Shown here in pieces: positions 7,965 through 14,921 of a stretch of DNA of 14,921 nucleotides; the first letter of the stretch is position 1, and the number at the start of each line of letters is the position of its first letter. The translations under genes were made by a program, and so were the position numbers. This stretch comes from Aquirhabdus sp. (GTDB lineage Bacteria > Pseudomonadota > Gammaproteobacteria > Pseudomonadales > Moraxellaceae), in contig JASLJP010000083.1 in the NCBI GenBank assembly GCA_030152425.1, positions 1 through 14,921 on the forward strand, given 5' to 3'. Below the pieces are notes generated by a model. It ran no database searches. It had not been told where the DNA came from and saw only the letters and a list, made by a program, of their open reading frames with translations.

Positions 7965-8801
7965 TTAGCTCGCCGACAAGGCGATGCTGCGGTCACCTGC
8001 AGCCTGTAGCGCATCAACGATATGCCCACGGACACCTTGCTGATCGAGATGATCGATCGCTGCAGCAGTTGTCCCGTTCGGCGAGGTGACGTTTTGCCGT
8101 AAGCGTGCCGGGCTTTCTTCACTGATGATCGCCATTTGCGCCGCACCCAGTGCAGTCTGCAGTGTCAGGGCGCGTGCTGTACGTTCATCCAGCCCTTGCG
8201 CGATGCCCGCAGCGATCATCGACTCCATCAGGTAGAAGAAATACGCCGGTCCCGAGCCGGACACGGCGGTCACGGCATGCATCAATGCTTCGTCTTCCAC
8301 CCACAGCACCAGGCCTGCCGCAGCAAGGATGGTACCGGCCAGCGTGCGATCTGCCTGACTGAGGTTGGCGTGGGCATACAGCCCTGTAGCACCGCTTTGA
8401 ACCAGCGCCGGGGTATTGGGCATGGCACGTACGATGCGGGCATGGCCTTTGAGACCTTGGGTCAGCGTCGCAACCGACACGCCTGCTGCAATTGAAATCA
8501 CCAGCTTGCCACTGACCAAACCTGCGATCTCGGCCAGTACAGCCAGAATGATTTGCGGTTTGACCGCGAGCACGACCACGTCTGCGCCGAGCACGGCTTC
8601 AGTCGCAGTCGCATACGCACCGACGCCACGCAAAGACAGTGATTCGCGCAGTGCCTCCACCGGCTCGGCCACGCGGATCATGGTCGCTGGCAACCCTTCG
8701 GCCAATAGACCGCCAATCAAAGCCTGTGCCATATTGCCACCGCCGATAAAGGCGACGATCTTGCTGGTATCTATCGGGCTTGCACTGTGTTGTACGCTCA
8801 T
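7965..8801 (-). CDS. proC: Pyrroline-5-carboxylate reductase
   Basis: ProC reduces 1-pyrroline-5-carboxylate to proline with NAD(P)H, the last step of proline synthesis. The 278-residue protein has the Rossmann loop VAFIGGGNMAQALIGGLL near residues 16-33, and an AVKPQ strand. It carries the family signature in the dimerisation region, AVSGSGPAYFFYLMESM, followed by GAAQM and the VTSPNGTTAAAID segment. Length is normal (E. coli 269). The start ATG has only a weak GGAT about nine bases upstream, but no better in-frame start exists before the Rossmann fold. The gene leads the leftward group with yggT and yggU. The usual yggS partner is not adjacent here. Confidence 0.96.
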   Translation of the reverse strand: MSVQHSASPIDTSKIVAFIGGGNMAQALIGGLLAEGLPATMIRVAEPVEALRESLSLRGVGAYATATEAVLGADVVVLAVKPQIILAVLAEIAGLVSGKLVISIAAGVSVATLTQGLKGHARIVRAMPNTPALVQSGATGLYAHANLSQADRTLAGTILAAAGLVLWVEDEALMHAVTAVSGSGPAYFFYLMESMIAAGIAQGLDERTARALTLQTALGAAQMAIISEESPARLRQNVTSPNGTTAAAIDHLDQQGVRGHIVDALQAAGDRSIALSAS

Positions 8802-8820
8802 AACCTAGTATCCATTAGTC

Positions 8821-8850
8821 ATTCGATTAAATCTGTTTGGTTCACGTCAA
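8821..8850 (-). promoter_or_regulatory. Candidate proC promoter
   Basis: On the minus strand TTGACG (8845-8850) is followed after 18 bp by TCGAAT (8821-8826), about 20 bp upstream of the proC start codon. The -35 has one mismatch and the -10 has two. It lies in the 66-bp gap between the serine hydrolase stop and proC, so proC may be transcribed separately from the hydrolase. Confidence 0.3.
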
Positions 8851-8867
8851 TCGCGATCTGCGCGCCC

Positions 8868-10085
8868 TTAGACCACTGCGCGTCGCTGACGGAGACGCGC
8901 TTTGGGTTTAGTCGCCTGCTCCGCATCGAGGGCGCGGGTGATGGCGTTGATGGCATAGCTGCCGTCCCACGTTTTGCGGTCGATCATTTCGCCCATGCGC
9001 ATCACCACCAGTTCATGCTTGGGACTGACCCAAATGAACTGGCCTTTTAGCCCTTCAAAATAAAATACCGACTCATCGTCATGAGCCGCACGTGCTGGAA
9101 GTGCCTCAAACCATGGAATGCCCGGCGTTAGACCATTGCTATGCGCCTTGAGCCACACATGATACCCGTAGTAACCATAGTCTTTGGCGCCTATGCGCAT
9201 GCCACGTTGCAGCGTGTTGCGCGGCATGACCATCTGCGCCAGCCATGCGCTGGAGACGATCTGACGCACTTCACCTGCGGCATTGGTATAGCGACCGTGG
9301 TTCAAAAAGAGACTGGCCACCCGTAACCAGTCTTCGGGCTGGGCAAACAATCCGGCGAAGGTACGCACCTGCCCGCCTTCTTGATCCAACCACATCGCCG
9401 CATCATGGCACTCCAGCGGCTGCCAGATGTAGCGGGAAAAAAACTCAGAGGCACACAGCCCCGATACGCGCTCTAAAATCTCACCCAGTAATTGGGAGTT
9501 GTAATTGTTGTATTGAAAATAACGGCCTGCTGGCGCTACCGCTTTGAGATGAAACATTTGCTTGGCGATGTTGGTGCCGAAATGCAGGGGCAAGATATGC
9601 GGCAGACCATAACCGGTCGGCAACACATCGCTCTTGAGGCCGGACTGCATGGTCAGCAAGTGCTCGATGGTAATATGCCGCCGTGCGTCCGCGCGAAACT
9701 CCGGCAGATAGACCGCCGCCTTGGTCTGTACACTGCCGATCAACCCCTTGTCGATCGCGATGCCGATGGCAATACCTAGCAGCGTCTTGACCACGGACAT
9801 CGAATTAAAGGTGTCGGTGGCATCAAACTGATGATACTGACGATGCACCAATTGGCCTTTGTGCATCACCAGAAAAGCACGGGTGTGCTGGGTCAGAAAA
9901 TAGTCACCCACTTCCGCCAAGACCTCCGCCGGAATGGCGCTATGTGCCGCCAGCGGATAGGTCGCAGGCGTGCTACTGCCCTGCAAGGGCATCTGCGGCG
10001 TATACCATGAGGATTGCGTAATCGGTTGGATTAATGGCCATGCTGCGAGCCGGCGTGCAAAAGTGAGGTTCAACATGCCATTCAT
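8868..10085 (-). CDS. Serine hydrolase, class C beta-lactamase-like (penicillin-binding transpeptidase fold)
   Basis: The 405-residue protein belongs to the beta-lactamase/AmpC-like serine hydrolase family. The nucleophile motif SxxK is Ser97-Val-Val-Lys100. The second motif YxN is Tyr192-Asn-Asn194. HLLTMQSGL (142-150) and a C-terminal GLKGQFIWVSPKHELVVMRMG strand pair occupy the expected places, with GLKG standing where KTG or HxG is found. The N-terminus has no clear signal peptide, only a short mixed segment, so the enzyme is probably cytoplasmic. That fits esterase or amide hydrolase relatives better than a secreted beta-lactamase. The C-terminal tail (KPKARLRQRRAVV) is basic. The start ATG at 10085 lacks a clear ribosome site; ATG 10076 is an alternative. 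Substrate is unknown. It may be its own transcription unit. Confidence 0.85.
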   Translation of the reverse strand: MNGMLNLTFARRLAAWPLIQPITQSSWYTPQMPLQGSSTPATYPLAAHSAIPAEVLAEVGDYFLTQHTRAFLVMHKGQLVHRQYHQFDATDTFNSMSVVKTLLGIAIGIAIDKGLIGSVQTKAAVYLPEFRADARRHITIEHLLTMQSGLKSDVLPTGYGLPHILPLHFGTNIAKQMFHLKAVAPAGRYFQYNNYNSQLLGEILERVSGLCASEFFSRYIWQPLECHDAAMWLDQEGGQVRTFAGLFAQPEDWLRVASLFLNHGRYTNAAGEVRQIVSSAWLAQMVMPRNTLQRGMRIGAKDYGYYGYHVWLKAHSNGLTPGIPWFEALPARAAHDDESVFYFEGLKGQFIWVSPKHELVVMRMGEMIDRKTWDGSYAINAITRALDAEQATKPKARLRQRRAVV

Positions 10086-10117
10086 AATGGTTCAAAACTC
10101 TAAGTCGTATTGATCAG

Positions 10118-10140
10118 GAGGAGCGTGCACGCCATTCCTC
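10118..10140. repeat. Imperfect inverted repeat upstream of the serine hydrolase
   Basis: GAGGA (10118-10122) pairs with TCCTC (10136-10140). Between them lies the 10-base palindrome GCGTGCACGC (10123-10132), followed by three unpaired bases. It is 33 bp before the hydrolase start codon and could be an operator or a leader hairpin. The rest of the 115-base gap to tilS shows no clear promoter or terminator. Confidence 0.3.
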
Positions 10141-10200
10141 TATTGATGGGGATGCCGCGCGCGAGCTCAAGCAAAGCGATAAACTATTTAAATGAATCCT

Positions 10201-11541
10201 TTAACCGTTCACAGACAACGGCGGCTCAGGCTGCAACACCAAACCCCAGCCCGCCTCGACGGCCTCGCCGTGCATCAGACTAAAGCCGACGGCTGACAGC
10301 AACGCCAAAGGCCTCCCCTCGTCAGACTCAAGGACATAGACCTGCGCGCGCGCCCAAGGCGGCAGAGCCAAGGACTGTAGCAGTTTTTTAAGCGGCCAGC
10401 GCCCTACCCTGCCTGACAAATGCAATACTTCGCCGTGCAGACGCGGACGCAACAGCAGCGGCTGTCCCAAAAGCGCCATCGGCAAGCCCTGAGTTTGGCC
10501 TGTCACGCGCCATTGGCCAGAGGCCAATGTCAGCACATCATCCATCGCAAGCCGGTGCTGCTCGACACCCGCCACCGGCAGTGCCTCGGGCAATCGGTAA
10601 AGCAGTCCCTGAAAGCGCCTAAACTGCCAGGCCTGATCGATCGCCTGCCACGCCACCACAGGCGTCGCATCCTCACGGGCAACCATGATCTGACGCAGCG
10701 CCTCGACCCGACTGAGTGCTGGTGGATAAGGCTCCGCGCCTTGCATCCAGCGCGCGAGTAACCATCTGATCCGTGCGACAGGCAGCACAGTCACTTGGGC
10801 AATATTGAGCGCACCGCTGGCTGTCTGACACAGCGCGAGGTCCTGTATGCCCTGCGCACGGAGCACGGACTCGGCATCGGCCATATGCTGCGCGGTTCGC
10901 GCCATGGCGGCCTCAAAACCCGGCCAATGCTCGGCCAAAAGCGGCCAGACCTGCTGCCGTAGACGTGCACGGGCATAATGCAGGTCGTCATTGGCAGGAT
11001 CATCCACCCACTGTAAATGATGATTGACTGCAAATTGATGAATATCGGCGCGCGACACGGCCAGCCACGGACGCAAAATACGCAGACCGTCATAGACTTG
11101 TAGCTCGGGCATCGCCGCCAGACCACTCACCCCACTGCCGGACAGCAAGCGCATGAGCACAGTTTCGGCTTGATCCTGCTGGTGATGCGCGAGGATCAAC
11201 ACCTCATCGGCGGCGATGACCTCGCGATAGGCCGCATAGCGTGCACGTCGTGCTTCAGCCTCTAGATTGCCCGCAGCGACCACGACATTTTTAACCACGA
11301 CGTCGATCTGGAGTGCCTGACACTGCTGAACCACCTGCGCCGCCCACATTGCAGAGGGGGCTTGCAAGCCATGATCGACATGAACCACGCGGAGCGGGAT
11401 CGGCAATGCGCGCGCGCCTGACAGCGCATGCAACGCGTGCAGCAATGCGATGGAATCCAAGCCACCACTACAGCCCAACAAAAAACGCTGATCCGGTGCA
11501 AACCGATTCAGCGTTTCCTTGATCGCAGTCACGACCGTCAT
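10201..11541 (-). CDS. tilS: tRNA(Ile)-lysidine synthetase
   Basis: TilS attaches lysine to C34 of tRNA-Ile (CAU) using ATP, so that the tRNA reads AUA. The 446-residue protein has the N-type PP-loop SGGLDS at residues 25-30 and VHVDHGLQ, followed by LAHHQQDQAETVLMRLLSGSG. The substrate-binding and C-terminal TilS domains are complete, ending with RVGRWPLKKLLQSL and PPWAR. Length compares with E. coli TilS (432). ATG 11541 is chosen, with GCGAG seven bases upstream; an in-frame TTG at 11547 is less likely. The start lies 18 bases after the accA stop, so the two genes are almost surely cotranscribed. TilS is normally essential. Confidence 0.96.
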   Translation of the reverse strand: MTVVTAIKETLNRFAPDQRFLLGCSGGLDSIALLHALHALSGARALPIPLRVVHVDHGLQAPSAMWAAQVVQQCQALQIDVVVKNVVVAAGNLEAEARRARYAAYREVIAADEVLILAHHQQDQAETVLMRLLSGSGVSGLAAMPELQVYDGLRILRPWLAVSRADIHQFAVNHHLQWVDDPANDDLHYARARLRQQVWPLLAEHWPGFEAAMARTAQHMADAESVLRAQGIQDLALCQTASGALNIAQVTVLPVARIRWLLARWMQGAEPYPPALSRVEALRQIMVAREDATPVVAWQAIDQAWQFRRFQGLLYRLPEALPVAGVEQHRLAMDDVLTLASGQWRVTGQTQGLPMALLGQPLLLRPRLHGEVLHLSGRVGRWPLKKLLQSLALPPWARAQVYVLESDEGRPLALLSAVGFSLMHGEAVEAGWGLVLQPEPPLSVNG

Positions 11542-11559
11542 GGGCAAGCTCGCATGGGA

Positions 11560-12390
11560 CTATTCAAGCGGCAAAGCAGGCAAACGACTGCTAAAATTCA
11601 TCAGTCGTTGATAGCGTGCTTCCACCAGCTCTGGAATCGGCAATCGGCTCAGGGTATCGAGCCAATGGGTGAGCGCCAGACGCAGCTCATGTACCGCGAC
11701 ATTCGGCGTCAGATGCGCACCATCACCTTCCTCAATCACCTGATCGATCAAGCCCAGTTGTTTGAGCTTGCGAGCAGTGAGCGCCAACGCCTCAGCAGCG
11801 CGTTCGGCTTGCTCATTGGTTTTCCACAGGATCGAGGCACAGCCCTCGGGAGAAATGACCGAATACATACTGTTTTCCAGCATCAGCACCTTGTCCGCGA
11901 CACCGATTGCCAGCGCGCCGCCCGAGCCACCTTCACCCAATACGGTCGCAATGACAGGCACTTTGAGCGTCGACAGCACGGCTAGATTTTTGGCGATGGC
12001 TTCTGCCTGACCGCGTTCTTCGGCGCCTACGCCCGGGTATGCCCCCATGGTGTCGATAAAAGTAAACACCGGCAGCCCAAAACGCTCGGCCATATCAAAC
12101 AGACGCAGCGCTTTACGGTAGCCTTCGGGATTGGTCATGCCAAAATTATGATGAATGCGCTCGGCGGTGGTTCGACCGCGGTGCTGGCCGACGACCATCA
12201 CAGGACGGCCATTAAAGCGTGCCAGCCCACCGATCAAGGCTTGGTCGTCGCCAAACGCGCGATCGCCGTGCAAAGGATCAAACTCGGTAAACAGCTCGCT
12301 GACGTAATCCAGAAACTGTGGTCGGTCTTTATGACGGGCGATATGCACAGTTTGCCATGCGGTTTTAATTTTCTTTGCTTCTGCATTCAT
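11560..12390 (-). CDS. accA: Acetyl-CoA carboxylase carboxyltransferase subunit alpha (short form)
   Basis: AccA with AccD transfers the carboxyl group from carboxybiotin to acetyl-CoA, forming malonyl-CoA for fatty acid synthesis. The 276-residue protein carries the crotonase-like core: [82 protein letters not shown] and [14 protein letters not shown]. It lacks the N-terminal helical extension of about 45 residues found in E. coli AccA (319 residues). I recall the same short form in Acinetobacter, so this looks like a lineage trait and not a truncation; no upstream frame supplies the missing part. ATG 12390 is preferred; an in-frame GTG at 12402 would add four residues. The order ppx, accA, tilS on one strand suggests an operon. 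Confidence 0.95.
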   Translation of the reverse strand: MNAEAKKIKTAWQTVHIARHKDRPQFLDYVSELFTEFDPLHGDRAFGDDQALIGGLARFNGRPVMVVGQHRGRTTAERIHHNFGMTNPEGYRKALRLFDMAERFGLPVFTFIDTMGAYPGVGAEERGQAEAIAKNLAVLSTLKVPVIATVLGEGGSGGALAIGVADKVLMLENSMYSVISPEGCASILWKTNEQAERAAEALALTARKLKQLGLIDQVIEEGDGAHLTPNVAVHELRLALTHWLDTLSRLPIPELVEARYQRLMNFSSRLPALPLE

Positions 12391-12419
12391 AGCGAGACCC
12401 ACTCCACCCTTATATCCAT

Positions 12420-12446
12420 CTTAAACGCATATGCGCACGACTTAAG
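12420..12446. repeat. Nested palindrome between ppx and accA
   Basis: The 10-base palindrome CGCATATGCG (12426-12435) is flanked by outer arms CTTAA (12420-12424) and TTAAG (12442-12446). It fills most of the 64-base gap between the ppx stop and the accA start. No T run follows on either strand, so it is unlikely to be a standard terminator. An operator or mRNA structure controlling accA is possible. A TATAAG sits beside it on the minus strand (12409-12414), but it is too close to the accA start to be a convincing -10. Confidence 0.35.
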
Positions 12447-12454
12447 CTTCATTG

Positions 12455-13984
12455 TTAGGCCTCGATATCAGCCCTCACCAATTGCACCACATTCAGCACA
12501 ATACCCCAATGATCAAACTGCCCAACTTCAATCTGCAAATCAGCGTGCAGCATCGGCCACTCGGCACCCTGCTGATCAACCGCCAACTGCCAGACGTTTG
12601 GACGCAGGATGGTCAGCTCGAAGGTTGGCACCACCTGATCATAACGTGAATGGTGGAACAACACGGCCAAACGCAACAACAGACAGAGCGTCACCAGCGC
12701 GCTGCCACCGGAATGCAGCACGGCAGCCAAGGCATCTTCTTTGAGTTTGCGTCGGTGTTGACCGACCAAAAACGACAAGCGCAACTGATCGACCTTGGAA
12801 AAGCCCGGCACATCAGAATGTTCGAGCAAATAAGCACCATGACGATGATAACTGCCATGGCTGATGGCCAGACCGATCTCATGCAGATATGCAGCGCGGC
12901 GCAGCAGGTCGCCGTCTTCTTCATCGAGCTTCAGGGTATCCGCCACCTGTTCAAACAATTGACGAGCGGTCAGGGCAACGCGCTCAGCTTGGCGCGGGTC
13001 GGCGTAGTAACGCGCCATCAGGGCTTGCACACTGCGGTCACGCACGTCTTCATGACGGAAACGACCCAGCAGGTCATACATCACCCCTTCGCGCAGCGCA
13101 CCATCGGAGTAGCCCATACGCTCGATGCCGAGTACTTCGAACAATCCCATCAGGATCGCCAGACCCGCAGGTAGGACGGCCTTGCGATCTTCTTTTAAGC
13201 CTTCAAAATAAATATCGTCGCTGTGCTTCCAGCCGAGGATTTGCTCGCGCAGTTTCTGCAGGCCGGGATAGGTGATATGGCCTTGCTCATCGGCCAGTCC
13301 CAACTGCATCAGCAACTGACGTGCCGCCTTGATGGTTCCGCTTGATCCGACCACGGTATCCCAGCCGGTTTCTTTATAGATCGCGGCGATGGCCGTCACT
13401 TCTTTGCGCGCCGCGGTCTTGGCACGCTCAAAGGCCTGTTCGGAGATGCGGCCATCGGGGAAGAACATGCGGGTAAACGCGACACAGCCCATCTGCAGCG
13501 ACTCGGTCTGCAGTGGCTCGAAGTCCTGACCGATAATGAACTCGGTCGAGCCACCGCCGATGTCCACCACCAAACGACGACCACCGGCGGCCGTGGTATG
13601 CGAGACGCCGAGATAGATCAGGCGTGCTTCTTCACGCCCCGCGATGATCTCGATCGACTTGGGCAAAATACGCTGCGCTTGGTCGATAAACTCTTGGGCA
13701 TTGGTCGCCTCACGCAAGGCGTTGGTCGCCACGATGCGCATACGCTGCGGGGGCACACTGCCCAGTCGCCCGACAAAGCGCGACAAACAGTCCAGACCAC
13801 GCTGCTGCGCCTCGACGCTCAGCACTTTGTCGGCATCAAGCCCAGCCGCTAGCTGTACTTTTTCGGACATGGACGCGACTTTACGCACCTCACCATGATC
13901 CAAACGTGCGATTGCCAAATGGAAACTATTTGATCCCAGATCAATCGCAGCCAGAAGTTCTTCTTCAGGGAAAAAATCAGCCAT
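12455..13984 (-). CDS. ppx: Exopolyphosphatase
   Basis: Ppx removes terminal phosphate from polyphosphate chains. The 509-residue protein has the actin-like ATPase fold motifs AAIDLGSNSFHLAIARL (about residues 12-28) and LVVDIGGGSTEFIIG, plus the catalytic-region EEARLIYLGV. GASGTIKA appears here as GSSGTIKAAR. A C-terminal HD-like domain contains AAYLHEIGLAISHGSYHRHGAY. Length and the C-terminal extension match E. coli Ppx (513) and not the shorter two-domain forms. GppA (pppGpp phosphatase) is the main alternative, but the overall match, as in SDGALREGVMYDLLGRFRHEDVR, favours Ppx. ATG 13984 is preferred over an in-frame TTG at 13999. The gene is divergent from trxA across a long intergenic region. 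Confidence 0.93.
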   Translation of the reverse strand: MADFFPEEELLAAIDLGSNSFHLAIARLDHGEVRKVASMSEKVQLAAGLDADKVLSVEAQQRGLDCLSRFVGRLGSVPPQRMRIVATNALREATNAQEFIDQAQRILPKSIEIIAGREEARLIYLGVSHTTAAGGRRLVVDIGGGSTEFIIGQDFEPLQTESLQMGCVAFTRMFFPDGRISEQAFERAKTAARKEVTAIAAIYKETGWDTVVGSSGTIKAARQLLMQLGLADEQGHITYPGLQKLREQILGWKHSDDIYFEGLKEDRKAVLPAGLAILMGLFEVLGIERMGYSDGALREGVMYDLLGRFRHEDVRDRSVQALMARYYADPRQAERVALTARQLFEQVADTLKLDEEDGDLLRRAAYLHEIGLAISHGSYHRHGAYLLEHSDVPGFSKVDQLRLSFLVGQHRRKLKEDALAAVLHSGGSALVTLCLLLRLAVLFHHSRYDQVVPTFELTILRPNVWQLAVDQQGAEWPMLHADLQIEVGQFDHWGIVLNVVQLVRADIEA

Positions 13985-14027
13985 CAGCACACTATCCAAA
14001 AACGAGTAAAATAAAATCGAGAAAAAG

Positions 14028-14057
14028 GCTATAAAAACAAAATATAAATGCTGTCAA
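14028..14057 (-). promoter_or_regulatory. Promoter of ppx
   Basis: On the minus strand a perfect TTGACA (14052-14057) is followed after 18 bp by TATAGC (14028-14033). The surrounding region is A/T-rich. The expected transcription start is about 35-40 bases before the ppx ATG at 13984, a normal leader length. Confidence 0.6.
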
Positions 14058-14110
14058 AAGCAGAATATTGCAGGCTAAACACAGACTATCGCCCAATTTT
14101 GCGACTTAGA

Positions 14111-14144
14111 TCACGGTCTACGTCGCCGCAGCAAATCACCGTGA
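14111..14144. repeat. 7-bp inverted repeat in the ppx-trxA intergenic region
   Basis: TCACGGT (14111-14117) is exactly complementary to ACCGTGA (14138-14144) with a 20-base GC-rich loop. It lies upstream of the ppx promoter and also upstream of the phased repeats that precede trxA. It may be a protein binding site; no T run suggests a terminator. Confidence 0.4.
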
Positions 14145-14175
14145 CGCGCGCATGACAGGATTTCAGTTTAACGCG

Positions 14176-14250
14176 AAACGTCATCAAAACCCAATCAAAA
14201 CGTCATGAAAATAGCGTCAAATCACCCATTGGCTGTCATAAAAAAGTCAC
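14176..14250 (+). repeat. Three phased GTCATNAAAA repeats, Pho-box-like
   Basis: GTCATCAAAA (14180-14189), GTCATGAAAA (14202-14211) and GTCATAAAAA (14235-14244) start 22 and 33 bp apart, all multiples of 11. The first two share a longer AAACGTCATNAAAA (14176-14189 and 14198-14211). The third forms CTGTCATAAAAAAGTCAC (14233-14250), which resembles the 18-bp Pho box (two CTGTCAT-like units 11 bp apart) with two mismatches in the second unit. Such direct repeats on one face of the helix suit a PhoB/OmpR-type response regulator. The regulator is inferred, not seen. Confidence 0.5.
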
Positions 14251-14258
14251 AATATAAT
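14229..14258 (+). promoter_or_regulatory. Candidate rightward promoter towards trxA (distal)
   Basis: A perfect -10 TATAAT (14253-14258) is preceded after 18 bp by TTGGCT (14229-14234). The third GTCAT repeat lies within the spacer, two bases from the -10. This is closer than in classical Pho promoters, where about ten bases separate box and -10. The predicted transcript would have a leader of about 270 bases before trxA. Confidence 0.45.
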
Positions 14259-14356
14259 CAGTACGGCAGGCATTCCCCGCGTAGAATCGCGGCCTAAAAT
14301 ATGTAAAACCCCGCCCACTATCGACAGATCCGATCATGGCAATCAAAACACTCCAT

Positions 14357-14385
14357 TTGACACTCACCCCAATACCCTTGAAAAT
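14357..14385 (+). promoter_or_regulatory. Candidate trxA promoter (proximal)
   Basis: A perfect -35 TTGACA (14357-14362) is followed after 17 bp by GAAAAT (14380-14385), which matches four of six -10 bases. The start would be about 140 bases before the trxA ATG. It competes with the distal TATAAT-containing candidate; both may be used. Confidence 0.35.
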
Positions 14386-14533
14386 CACCCCACGATCCTA
14401 CATATCTTGTTCTAGCATCGTACGATAGCGACACCCACGACACCGACGCATTCTGCACGAGGTGTGACAGGTAGGTACTGTACGTCGATACACACGATCA
14501 ACCGATACATCATGCATTCATTTGGAGTACGCC

Positions 14534-14857
14534 ATGAGCGACATTATCAACACCAGCGACAGCAATTTTAAAGCCGACGTTTTGGATTCTGACATTCCTG
14601 TACTTGTTGATTTCTGGGCAAGCTGGTGTGCACCATGTAAACAAATCGCACCGGTACTGGAAGCCCTGTCCGCAGAGTACGATGGCAAGATCAAGATCGT
14701 TAAAGTTGACGTCACCGCCAACGAACAGACCTCTGCCGACTACAACATTCGCAACATTCCAGCACTGCTGATCTTCAAGAATGGTGAAAAAGTGGATCAG
14801 AAAGTCGGCTCAGCACCTCGCTCACAACTGGTTGCGTTCATCGAACAGCATATCTAA
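14534..14857 (+). CDS. trxA: Thioredoxin 1
   Basis: TrxA is the small cytoplasmic dithiol reductant for ribonucleotide reductase, methionine sulfoxide reductase and others. The 107-residue protein has the single thioredoxin fold with active site W31-C32-A33-P34-C35-K36, buried Asp26 (LVDFWA) and cis-Pro76 (NIPALLIF). Length equals E. coli TrxA (about 109). The active site is CAPC where E. coli has CGPC; I recall CAPC in Acinetobacter too. ATG 14534 is chosen because GGAG lies six bases upstream; an in-frame TTG at 14522 would add four residues and cover that site. The gene is divergent from ppx. A strong hairpin follows the stop. Confidence 0.96.
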   Translation: MSDIINTSDSNFKADVLDSDIPVLVDFWASWCAPCKQIAPVLEALSAEYDGKIKIVKVDVTANEQTSADYNIRNIPALLIFKNGEKVDQKVGSAPRSQLVAFIEQHI

Positions 14858-14863
14858 GCAACG

Positions 14864-14899
14864 GCACTGCGATACGACCCCGTGTCGTATCGTATGTGC
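14864..14899 (+). terminator. Strong hairpin after trxA (possible terminator or processing stem)
   Basis: CGATACGAC (14870-14878) pairs perfectly with GTCGTATCG (14884-14892) around a 5-base loop. The stem extends outward through TG/TA and GCAC/GTGC with one bulged T. Only a short CCTTTAA follows, so intrinsic termination would be weak; RNA stabilisation or Rho-dependent release is an alternative. It begins six bases after the trxA stop codon. Confidence 0.5.
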
Positions 14900-14921
14900 G
14901 CCTTTAACCCTATATGCTGTA

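Larger units (their letters stand above)
13985..14533. other. Long intergenic region between divergent ppx and trxA
   Basis: This gap of about 550 bases has no convincing gene. In order it contains an A-rich ppx leader and promoter (14028-14057), an inverted repeat (14111-14144), three phased GTCATNAAAA copies (14176-14250), a TATAAT (14253-14258), a small CCGCG/CGCGG hairpin (14277-14292), a possible second promoter (14357-14385), and a C-rich stretch leading to trxA. A 30-codon frame at 14336-14428 lacks a ribosome binding site. Confidence 0.6.

Noticed and set aside
12148..12744. Plus-strand frame of 198 codons across the accA-ppx junction
   Set aside because: It is antisense to two well-supported genes, with no recognisable domain or start signal.
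14233..14250. A confident PhoB-dependent promoter for trxA
   Set aside because: The box matches well, but only two bases separate it from the TATAAT instead of about ten, so I list it only as Pho-box-like repeats.
14336..14428. 30-codon frame between ppx and trxA
   Set aside because: It has no Shine-Dalgarno and no recognisable feature, and lies in a probable leader; frames of this length are expected by chance.
1..14921. Mobile elements, CRISPR array or prophage
   Set aside because: No transposase, integrase, terminal inverted repeats, regularly spaced long repeats or phage structural genes were seen.

Overview
The window reads as an ordinary gammaproteobacterial chromosome segment of moderately high GC, most likely from the family Moraxellaceae (Acinetobacter and relatives). 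This placement rests on remembered features and not on a search. AccA is the short form without the usual N-terminal helical extension. ppx and trxA are divergent, as I recall for Acinetobacter. A DUF4062 protein sits next to core genes, and TrxA has a CAPC active site. I see no insertion sequence, phage gene, CRISPR array, tRNA or rRNA.

Layout, left to right. A YafJ-type class II glutamine amidotransferase (+, 140-979) faces hemH (-), with six bases between their stop codons. Upstream of hemH on the same strand is a DUF4062 protein (-, 2079-3170), the least characterised gene here. Next comes the classical divergent metR (-) / metE (+) pair, with a near-consensus MetR operator between them. 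MetE carries a histidine-rich loop inserted in its N-terminal barrel. A bidirectional terminator after metE is shared with a leftward group proC, yggT, yggU (transcribed proC first). Its loop contains the yggU stop codon. Further right are a cytoplasmic-looking SxxK serine hydrolase (-) and a leftward group ppx, accA, tilS (transcribed ppx first).

An intergenic region of about 550 bp separates ppx (-) from trxA (+). It is the most structured non-coding stretch of the window. It holds a good ppx promoter, a 7-bp inverted repeat, three copies of GTCATNAAAA spaced 22 and 33 bp (multiples of 11 bp, resembling Pho-box half sites), a consensus TATAAT immediately after them, and a second promoter candidate closer to trxA. 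A strong hairpin follows trxA at the right edge.

Most genes are housekeeping: haem synthesis (hemH), methionine (metR, metE), proline (proC), fatty acid initiation (accA), tRNA-Ile lysidine (tilS), polyphosphate turnover (ppx) and thiol redox (trxA). No multi-gene novel system is evident. The places most worth a second look are the DUF4062 gene, the MetE histidine-rich insertion and the phased repeats between ppx and trxA.
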